Both the position numbers and the translations under genes were made by a program. This document shows positions 1 to 5,109 of a DNA stretch of 5,733 bases, piece after piece. Origin of the DNA: an uncultured bacterium. GTDB lineage: Bacteria; Bacteroidota; Bacteroidia; Chitinophagales; CAIOSU01. Numbering within the stretch: the stretch's first letter is position 1; every line of letters begins with the position of its first letter. The DNA is taken from NCBI GenBank assembly GCA_903861055.1, contig CAIOSU010000449.1, positions 1 through 5,733 of the forward strand, in the 5' to 3' direction. The notes beneath the pieces were generated by a model that saw only the letters and a list, made by a program, of their open reading frames with translations, ran no database searches and was not told the origin of the DNA.

Positions 1-206
1 GTAAAGATGGCCGCCAAAGTGTGCGCCGTGGTACCTTTGCCGTTGGTGCCTGCTATGTGCACACTTTTAAACTGGTGCTGTGGCTCTTGCAGCAAAGCCA
101 TCAGGTTAAGGGTATTGGTAAGGTCTTTCTTAAAAGCGGAAGCACCCACGCGCTGGAACATAGGCAACTGAGCAAATAGCCACTGCACCGTTTCTGCATA
201 ATTCAT
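1..206 (-). CDS. folC: FolC, folylpolyglutamate synthase / dihydrofolate synthase, N-terminal part (cut by window edge)
   Basis: Cytoplasmic Mur-ligase-family enzyme that joins glutamate to dihydropteroate and/or to folates using ATP. Only the first 68 residues are inside the window; the gene runs off the left edge. The start is the ATG at 206 and the protein begins MNYAETVQWLFAQLPMFQRV, the usual FolC opening (short helix, then LP-M-F/Y-Q-R-V/I-G). The ATP-binding loop follows at residues 50-60 as HIAGTNGKGTT. The family usually has GTNGKGS, so Thr59 replaces Ser, a mild change. The ATG lies 21 bases after the tonB-like stop on the same strand, so co-transcription is likely. No Shine-Dalgarno sequence is visible. 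Whether it is mono- or bifunctional cannot be judged from this fragment. Confidence 0.93.
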   Translation of the reverse strand, partial: MNYAETVQWLFAQLPMFQRVGASAFKKDLTNTLNLMALLQEPQHQFKSVHIAGTNGKGTTAHTLAAIF

Positions 207-227
207 GCGACAAAGTTAATGCGATTG

Positions 228-1235
228 TTATTGCGCAGTATATTTAAAGTCGATGTAACCGATTTGCTCTGGGCGGTTTTGCGGGTCGGGGCTCCATTCC
301 CATTTTAAGGCTGCCTCTTTAGCCTTGGCCACCAAATAGCTATCAGTAGTAGTAGAGCCACTGGCACTATATACAGCACTGATAACTTTACCTAGGCTGT
401 TTACAGATATCTTGATGCGCACAGTACCAAATTTACTTTGATCGCTTACGGGGGTTATTTGCTTGGTCGGCTTGCGGTTGCCAAGAGAGTACCCAGTACC
501 ACCACCTGTGCCGCCGCCACTTCCGGGGCCGCTACCTGGTCCATCTCCAATGCCTGAGCCAGGTCCGTTGCCACTGCCACTGCCACCGCCAGTTCCTGGG
601 CCATTGCCACCATCGCCACCACCAGTACCACTAGTACCAGTGCCGGTGCCATTTGGGTTGCCTTGGTTGCCTAAGCCACCACCAGTGCCCTTACCACCCC
701 CTTTCGGAAAAGTAGAGCCGGGTATTACCGTAGGTTCAGCGGGTTTCGAGGGTGAAGGTTTCGGGGTATCAGCTGGTTTTGGATTAGGCTTAGGTGTTTC
801 AACTGGTTTAGTAGCAGCTGGGGTAGGTTTTGGAGTTTCCACTGGTTTTACCGGTGGGGTTGGGGTAGGTTTTGGCTTGTTGGCATCTGCAATTACGGGC
901 GCTTCCTCGTGGCTTTGGGTTACCACATCATTGTTATCAGCAGTTAATGGTGCAGCAGCTAGTTCGCTCTCTGGCGGCGGTATAGTAGCATTCTCCGCCA
1001 TAGTGGTCGACATATCCATTGCCACCACCTCGCCAGTACCGGCATCAATAGCACCAAACATAATACCAACCTCGCCGTTGCCACCACCACCGCCGCCGCC
1101 GCTTTCGCCTTGGTTTAAGAAATACAACAGTAGCAGTAAAATCAACATAATGGTGGTAGTAATAATGCGCGATGCACGGCGGTTTTCTCGCTCGTACTCG
1201 TATTCCTCATGGTATTTAAGCTCCATTGTGCTCAT
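228..1235 (-). CDS. tonB: TonB-like energy transducer with proline-rich and glycine-rich spacer
   Basis: 335 residues from the ATG at 1235. TonB proteins span the inner membrane and the periplasm and carry PMF-derived energy to outer-membrane receptors. Order here: charged cytoplasmic start (MSTMELKYHEEYEYEREN), one membrane helix at about 24-40 (IITTTIMLILLLLLYFL), seven glycines at 46-52, an acidic/Pro stretch, a Lys-Pro region at 120-168 with two KPVETPKP copies, a Gly region at 179-248, and a TonB-C-like domain at 249-334 (GTVRIKISVNSLGKVISAVY, then SASGSTTTDSYL and AKEAALKWEWSPDP). This is the Bacteroidota form and lacks the classic YP motif. The membrane helix has no His, unlike E. coli TonB (His20). 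The ATG at 1226 is an equally plausible start (332 residues); a TTG at 1253 is less likely. It lies downstream of exbB and 21 bases before folC. The fold call is solid; the transport role is inferred. Confidence 0.85.
   Translation of the reverse strand: MSTMELKYHEEYEYERENRRASRIITTTIMLILLLLLYFLNQGESGGGGGGGNGEVGIMFGAIDAGTGEVVAMDMSTTMAENATIPPPESELAAAPLTADNNDVVTQSHEEAPVIADANKPKPTPTPPVKPVETPKPTPAATKPVETPKPNPKPADTPKPSPSKPAEPTVIPGSTFPKGGGKGTGGGLGNQGNPNGTGTGTSGTGGGDGGNGPGTGGGSGSGNGPGSGIGDGPGSGPGSGGGTGGGTGYSLGNRKPTKQITPVSDQSKFGTVRIKISVNSLGKVISAVYSASGSTTTDSYLVAKAKEAALKWEWSPDPQNRPEQIGYIDFKYTAQ
492..701 (-). repeat. Low-complexity Gly-rich coding repeat inside tonB-like gene
   Basis: Degenerate GGN-type codon repeats encode a 70-residue stretch in which I count 40 glycines, with Ser, Thr, Asn, Pro and Asp as the main spacers (GSG, GTG, GPG, GDG units). 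The units are multiples of three bases, so slippage would change length without breaking the frame. A flexible periplasmic spacer is the likely role. On the opposite strand it reads as a proline-rich open frame, which is an artefact of composition. Confidence 0.85.
732..878 (-). repeat. Lys-Pro-rich coding repeat inside tonB-like gene
   Basis: Codes for alternating Lys-Pro and Thr-Pro units. The eight-residue block KPVETPKP occurs twice 13 residues apart and is followed by the variants KPADTPKP and PSPSKPAEP. This is the extended, stiff, positively charged segment typical of TonB proteins and thought to help span the periplasm. The underlying DNA repeats are imperfect. Confidence 0.8.
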
Positions 1236-1408
1236 AGCGTAACAATTAGTCAAGTTGCGTTGGTAGTATAATTTATAGTATGATGCAGGCGGTTCTTGTT
1301 TTCCATAAAATCCCTAATCCTTTCTTTAAACTTTTCTCCGTAACACCTTCCAATAATCCTACCAAGTTTTTAATAAACGGTTATTTCGTTGTTTCTGGTA
1401 TATGGCTA
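1236..1408. other. 173-bp gap between exbB-like and tonB-like genes, no exbD
   Basis: This is where an exbD gene would commonly sit, but the gap is too short for one (ExbD is about 130-150 residues) and no ExbD-like sequence is visible in any frame. On the minus strand 1380-1273 is a 35-codon open stretch without an ATG, resembling nothing I recognise. An 18-codon frame starts with ATG at 1306 (MENKNRLHHTINYTTNAT) and stops at 1250, 14 bases before the tonB-like ATG. I see no strong terminator hairpin and no TAnnTTTG promoter element on the minus strand, so read-through from exbB is possible. Confidence 0.6.
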
Positions 1409-2080
1409 TCACGCAGGTTCTTGAAGCATGTCAATAAATGCTACTGCCGAAACATCCATTTGATGGGCTGCATTGCCTACCATGAGGCTAAGCACCGTAT
1501 ATCCAATGTATGCTATTATGCCCACCACCAAGCCCGCAAATAAGGGAACCAGCGCTTCATACAGCTCATTAGCAAACATTCCCAAATCAACTGGGCCAAC
1601 CACGTTGCTCATGGCAAACAATACCATTATTAAGCCCATTATGGTACCCAGCGCACCTACAAGTGGTGCCGCTCTGCTTATGGCAGCCAACAAAGCTAGC
1701 CCCTGCTTTAAGCGGTGCACCTCCATGCGCGCCACACTACGAATGGACAAATCAATCTGCTCAATCGGCTTGCCAATTTTGGTAATGCCCTTATCCATCA
1801 TGTGTGCCACTGGCGTATTGGTCTTTTTGCAAAGGTCTCGCGCAGCTACAATCTTACCCGATACAAGCAAATCCTTAATGTTGTGCATAAAATTCTGCTC
1901 CACATTTGCCGCCTTGCCTATGCTTAAGTACCTTTCTATGCATACATACAGCGCCGCTATAAACAACAGTGCAATAGGTATCATAGCCCATCCGCCCTTC
2001 AACAACAAGGCGATAAGCGAAATTTTGTTGTGTGCCTCTATGGGTGTTCCCACGGTGGTTTGCAAAAACAGCATATCCAT
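1409..2080 (-). CDS. exbB: ExbB/TolQ/MotA-family inner-membrane protein
   Basis: 223 residues from the ATG at 2080. The family forms the ring around ExbD/TolR and uses proton flow to drive TonB or Tol. Three membrane helices are visible at about 29-49 (KGGWAMIPIALLFIAALYVC then the IERY motif), 135-156 (ISRAAPLVGALGTIMGLIMV) and 176-198 (ALVPLFAGLVVGIIAYIGYT), with a long cytoplasmic loop between the first two. The GT in the second helix (Thr146) matches E. coli Thr148, and Glu175 matches Glu176. Leu180 stands where E. coli has Thr181, a channel-lining residue. The C-terminus (FIDMLQEPA) is of Bacteroidota ExbB type. The start gives the normal N-terminus with KGGxxMIP near residue 28; an upstream in-frame TTG at 2134 would add 18 unlikely residues, and the ATG at 2074 is an alternative. 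No exbD follows. Membership is firm; proton-channel function is uncertain. Confidence 0.9.
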   Translation of the reverse strand: MDMLFLQTTVGTPIEAHNKISLIALLLKGGWAMIPIALLFIAALYVCIERYLSIGKAANVEQNFMHNIKDLLVSGKIVAARDLCKKTNTPVAHMMDKGITKIGKPIEQIDLSIRSVARMEVHRLKQGLALLAAISRAAPLVGALGTIMGLIMVLFAMSNVVGPVDLGMFANELYEALVPLFAGLVVGIIAYIGYTVLSLMVGNAAHQMDVSAVAFIDMLQEPA

Positions 2081-2092
2081 AGTACAGATGTA

Positions 2093-2144
2093 TAGCTTTA
2101 CGTAAAATAATGATGCCAAAATACACTCTAACAATGTAAAGCTA
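2093..2144. promoter_or_regulatory. 9-bp perfect inverted repeat upstream of exbB-like gene
   Basis: TAGCTTTAC (2093-2101) pairs exactly with GTAAAGCTA (2136-2144) across 34 bases. The start-proximal arm continues into the 10-bp perfect palindrome TTTACGTAAA (2097-2106). On the minus strand the far arm reads TAGCTTTA, one base off the Bacteroidota -7 consensus TAnnTTTG. It could be an operator or, if transcribed, a leader hairpin whose second arm ends 12 bases before the exbB ATG at 2080. Function is inferred from symmetry alone. Confidence 0.4.
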
Positions 2145-2183
2145 ACTCTATATGTCGCATTTGCATTATGGTTTATATACCGT

Positions 2184-2218
2184 GGGGCGGGGGAGGTGTA
2201 GGGGATTTTGGACGGAGG
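2184..2218 (+). other. G-rich tract in the divergent spacer (possible G-quadruplex)
   Basis: In an otherwise AT-rich spacer, the plus strand has runs of 4, 5, 2, 4, 2, 2 and 2 guanines in 35 bases. Only three runs are three or longer, so a classic four-run three-tetrad quadruplex is not met, but a two-tetrad or bulged form is possible. No coding frame explains it. Confidence 0.4.
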
Positions 2219-2231
2219 TTGGTTGTTAATT

Positions 2232-2270
2232 TTAGGTGTTTACCTAATGTAACTTGTCATAGGTACATTA
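2232..2270. promoter_or_regulatory. Two overlapping inverted repeats in the exbB/gyrA spacer
   Basis: TTAGGT-GTTT-ACCTAA (2232-2247) is a perfect 6-bp dyad. It overlaps TAATGTAAC (2245-2253) paired with GGTACATTA (2262-2270), 8 of 9 matching. ACCTA (2242-2246) can also pair with TAGGT (2260-2264), so the pairings exclude one another. It lies upstream of the likely gyrA promoter, so a DNA-level operator is more likely than an RNA switch for gyrA. Confidence 0.35.
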
Positions 2271-2283
2271 TAAACGCCTGTTG

Positions 2284-2318
2284 ATAACCATAACACATAG
2301 TTCATGCAGAATGGTTAT
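2284..2318. promoter_or_regulatory. 8-bp perfect inverted repeat overlapping the gyrA -7 element
   Basis: ATAACCAT (2284-2291) and ATGGTTAT (2311-2318) are exact inverted copies 19 bases apart. The right arm covers the first three bases of the putative -7 box, a position suited to a repressor site. No regulator is identified. Confidence 0.35.
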
Positions 2319-2323
2319 TTTTG
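2316..2323 (+). promoter_or_regulatory. Putative gyrA promoter -7 element (TAnnTTTG)
   Basis: TATTTTTG is an exact match to the Bacteroidota sigma-ABfr -7 consensus TAnnTTTG. It predicts a transcript start near 2328-2331 and a leader of about 33 bases before the gyrA ATG. I find no TTG at the usual -33 distance, so support rests on the -7 box and its position. Six fixed bases are expected about three times by chance on both strands of a window this size. Confidence 0.5.
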
Positions 2324-2346
2324 TAAACTGTGTGAATACCAGTTTA
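2324..2346 (+). promoter_or_regulatory. 7-bp hairpin at the predicted gyrA transcript start
   Basis: TAAACTG (2324-2330) and CAGTTTA (2340-2346) are exact inverted copies with a 9-base loop. The element begins right after the -7 box and ends 16 bases before the gyrA ATG. It straddles the predicted transcript start, so an operator is more likely than a full RNA hairpin unless transcription starts upstream. Confidence 0.35.
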
Positions 2347-2362
2347 ACTTGACTTAAATACT

Positions 2363-5020
2363 ATGGCAGAGGAAGAAGACATTATTCCGATAGGAGGAAG
2401 TGGGGGCAGCATTATCCCCATTAACATTGAAGAGGAAATGAAAACAGCTTACATTGATTATTCAATGTCAGTTATCGTATCGCGTGCCATCCCTGATGTG
2501 CGCGATGGCTTCAAGCCCGTTCACCGTCGCGTATTGCATGGTATGAACGAGTTGGGTGTGGCTAGCAACAAACCACATAAGAAATCGGCCCGTATAGTGG
2601 GTGAGGTACTCGGTAAGTTTCACCCGCATGGTGACTCATCGGTTTACGATACTATGGTGCGTATGGCCCAGCCTTGGAGTCTGCGCTATCCACTAGTGGA
2701 TGGCCAAGGTAACTTTGGCTCGGTAGATGGCGATTCGCCAGCTGCCATGCGATACACCGAAGTGCGCTTGCAGAAAATAGCCGAAGAGATGTTGCAAGAC
2801 ATCGATATGGATACTGTAGACATGCAGTACAACTTCGATGATACACTGAAAGAACCAACCGTATTACCTACCCGTATACCCAATTTGCTAATGAATGGCT
2901 CTTCGGGTATTGCAGTAGGTATGGCTACCAACATATTGCCCCATAACCTTACTGAGGTTATTAACGGCATTATGGCCTACATCGACAATAACGAGATTAC
3001 GATTGCCGAATTGATGGAGCATGTTACCGCTCCTGATTTTCCTACGGGTGGCACTATCTATGGCTACGAAGGCGTTCGCCAGGCTTTTGAAACCGGCCGA
3101 GGCAAAGTGGTGGTGCGTGCAGTTGCCGAAATGGAGGACCACAACAACCATGAGCGTATCATTATAACCGAGATACCTTATCAGGTAAACAAAGCCACCC
3201 TTATCGCCCGTATTGCCGAGTTGGTAAACGACCATAAGATTGATGGTATCAGCGATATCCGCGATGAATCGGATAGAACAGGTATGCGCATTGTTATTGA
3301 ACTTAGGCGCGATGCTAATGCAAGCGTGGTGCTTAACATGTTATACAAGAACACCTCGCTGCAAACCTCTTATGGTGTAAATAATATTGCACTAGTAGGT
3401 GGCAGGCCTAAGTTGCTGAACTTGAAGGACATGATTGTTCACTTCGTCGACTTCCGTCACGATGTAATCGTTCGCCGTACTAAGTTTGAGCTTAACGAAG
3501 CCGAAAAGCGTGCCCATATTTTAGAGGGTTTATTGATAGCTATCGATCACTTGGATGAGGTAATTAAGCTAATTCGTGCCTCTCAAACTGTTGAGATTGC
3601 GCGCGAAGGCTTAATGAGTAGCTTCAGTTTGTCGGAACTTCAAGCACGCGCCATTCTTGACCTACGCTTGCAAAAGCTTACAGGCCTTGAGCGTGATAAG
3701 ATTAAGCAAGAGTATGATGAACTAATGGAGCGCATTGCTTACCTGAAATCCATTTTGGAAGAAGGTAACCTTGCCCTGCGAATGAGCATTATTAAAGAAG
3801 AGTTGCAAGAAGTGTTGAAGAAGTATGGCGATGCACGCCGCACCACTATTGTATACTCTGGCGAAGATATTGACATTGAGGATTTGATATCGAATGACAA
3901 GGTGGTGGTTACCATTTCGCATTTGGGATATATTAAGCGTACTAACTCATCTGAGTTTAGGGTACAAGGCAGGGGAGGACGTGGCTCACGTGGCGGCGCT
4001 ACCCGCGAAGAGGACTTTATTGAGTACATCTTTAGTGCTGATATGCACAACTATATCTTGTTCTTTACGGAGCAAGGTAAGTGTTTCTGGTTGAAGGTTT
4101 ATGAGTTGCCAGAAGGCACCAAAACCAGCAAAGGCCGTGCGATACAGAACATCATTAATATTGACAAGGATGATAAAGTGAAAGCCTTCATCAATGTTTA
4201 TGACCTGAAGAGCGAAGAAGCCCTGAACAACCAATACATAGTGCTTTGTACTAAAGGCGGTATTATTAAGAAAACCACCTTGGAGGCATACTCACGCCCA
4301 CGTACTAATGGTATTATTGCCCTTACGGTTCGCGAAGGAGATACACTATTGGAAGCCAAATTGACGGATGGCACATCAGATATTATGATGGCCGTGCGCA
4401 GTGGTAAATGTATCCGTTTCAACGAAAGCAATGTGCGCCCAATGGGCCGCGGTGCTTCAGGTGTTACCGGAATACGTTTTGATAGTGCAACCGATGAAGT
4501 AATTGGCATGATTTGTGTTTCTCAGGAGTCGTTGAAGCATGCAGAAGCAACCAATGTAGCCTTGGAGGCCTTTATAGCCGAGAACGGAGATGAGGCTGAA
4601 TTGCCAGAAGCATTGGCCAATGACGTTAAAACGAAGAAAACCATTTTGGTAGTTTCGGAAAACGGCTATGGCAAACGTTCTGACTTTGAAGAGTACCGAT
4701 TTACCAATCGCGGTGCTAAGGGTGTTAAAACCATTAACGTAACCGAGAAAACCGGTGACTTGATTGCCATTAAGGATGTGAACAACGAAGACGATTTGAT
4801 GATTATCAATAAGTCGGGCATCACCATCCGCATGGGCGTTGATGAATTGAGGGTAATGGGCCGCGCTACACAAGGCGTAAGGTTGATTAAACTTGATGCA
4901 AAAGATTCGATAGCAGCGGTTACCAAAATACAAGCATTGCCAGAGGAAATAGAATTGACCGAAGGCGATGAGGGCATAGCATCACCTGGTGAGGTTGGCC
5001 CGGTAACGGAAGGTGAATAA
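2363..5020 (+). CDS. gyrA: DNA gyrase subunit A
   Basis: 885 residues (E. coli GyrA has 875). With GyrB it forms the A2B2 gyrase that adds negative supercoils to DNA using ATP. The breakage-reunion domain spans about 30-520: YIDYSMSVIVSRAIPDVRDG at 30-49, and the catalytic Tyr131 after Arg130 in AAMRYTEVRL (E. coli Tyr122). In the quinolone-determining region Ser92 and Asp96 match E. coli Ser83 and Asp87, the susceptible-type residues. The DNA-wrapping pinwheel domain covers about 530-850; its GyrA box is QGRGGRG at 535-541 (E. coli QRRGGKG), identifying gyrase rather than topoisomerase IV. The tail after about 860 is acidic. Oddities: IIPI occurs twice (7-10, 17-20) around GGSGGS, and about 721-757 looks like an extra acidic segment. 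The start is the only ATG giving the usual N-terminus. It lies alone between the divergent spacer and a hairpin. Confidence 0.98.
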   Translation: MAEEEDIIPIGGSGGSIIPINIEEEMKTAYIDYSMSVIVSRAIPDVRDGFKPVHRRVLHGMNELGVASNKPHKKSARIVGEVLGKFHPHGDSSVYDTMVRMAQPWSLRYPLVDGQGNFGSVDGDSPAAMRYTEVRLQKIAEEMLQDIDMDTVDMQYNFDDTLKEPTVLPTRIPNLLMNGSSGIAVGMATNILPHNLTEVINGIMAYIDNNEITIAELMEHVTAPDFPTGGTIYGYEGVRQAFETGRGKVVVRAVAEMEDHNNHERIIITEIPYQVNKATLIARIAELVNDHKIDGISDIRDESDRTGMRIVIELRRDANASVVLNMLYKNTSLQTSYGVNNIALVGGRPKLLNLKDMIVHFVDFRHDVIVRRTKFELNEAEKRAHILEGLLIAIDHLDEVIKLIRASQTVEIAREGLMSSFSLSELQARAILDLRLQKLTGLERDKIKQEYDELMERIAYLKSILEEGNLALRMSIIKEELQEVLKKYGDARRTTIVYSGEDIDIEDLISNDKVVVTISHLGYIKRTNSSEFRVQGRGGRGSRGGATREEDFIEYIFSADMHNYILFFTEQGKCFWLKVYELPEGTKTSKGRAIQNIINIDKDDKVKAFINVYDLKSEEALNNQYIVLCTKGGIIKKTTLEAYSRPRTNGIIALTVREGDTLLEAKLTDGTSDIMMAVRSGKCIRFNESNVRPMGRGASGVTGIRFDSATDEVIGMICVSQESLKHAEATNVALEAFIAENGDEAELPEALANDVKTKKTILVVSENGYGKRSDFEEYRFTNRGAKGVKTINVTEKTGDLIAIKDVNNEDDLMIINKSGITIRMGVDELRVMGRATQGVRLIKLDAKDSIAAVTKIQALPEEIELTEGDEGIASPGEVGPVTEGE

Positions 5021-5029
5021 TTAATGTTA

Positions 5030-5062
5030 AGCCAACATCAGTCAATTTGGCGGATGTTGGCT
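5030..5062 (+). terminator. Probable gyrA transcription terminator hairpin
   Basis: AGCCAACATC (5030-5039) and GATGTTGGCT (5053-5062) form a perfect 10-bp stem with a 13-base loop, 9 bases after the gyrA stop. The following bases (atacctta) contain no real T-run, so termination may be weak, or the hairpin may mainly protect the 3' end of the gyrA mRNA. Confidence 0.55.
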
Positions 5063-5109
5063 ATACCTTAACCATAATATTAAGCAAACCCAAAACCCCT
5101 GAATACGGT

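Noticed and set aside
480..720. CRISPR-like or tandem non-coding repeat
   Set aside because: The repeats are short, degenerate, in phase with the tonB-like frame and lack spacers of fixed length.
463..1242. 259-codon open frame on the plus strand, proline-rich at its start
   Set aside because: It is the exact antisense of the Gly/Pro-rich tonB-like gene; its proline runs mirror the glycine codons and no domain is seen.
1236..1253. TTG start at 1253 for the tonB-like gene
   Set aside because: ATG codons at 1235 and 1226 give the expected short charged N-terminus; the six extra residues (MTNCYA) look unnatural.
1280..1543. 87-codon plus-strand open frame covering the exbB-tonB gap
   Set aside because: It overlaps the conserved 3' end of the exbB-like gene in antisense and its residues resemble no family; probably chance.
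1473..2105. 210-codon plus-strand open frame
   Set aside because: Antisense to the well-supported exbB-like gene, with no recognisable domain.
2081..2134. TTG start at 2134 for the exbB-like gene
   Set aside because: It would add 18 residues across the palindromic upstream region; the ATG at 2080 fits family length.
2636..2652. Quinolone-resistance substitution in GyrA
   Set aside because: Ser92 and Asp96 are the unsubstituted residues equivalent to E. coli Ser83 and Asp87.
4457..4933. 158-codon minus-strand open frame inside gyrA
   Set aside because: Lies wholly within the clear gyrA reading frame; composition shadow.
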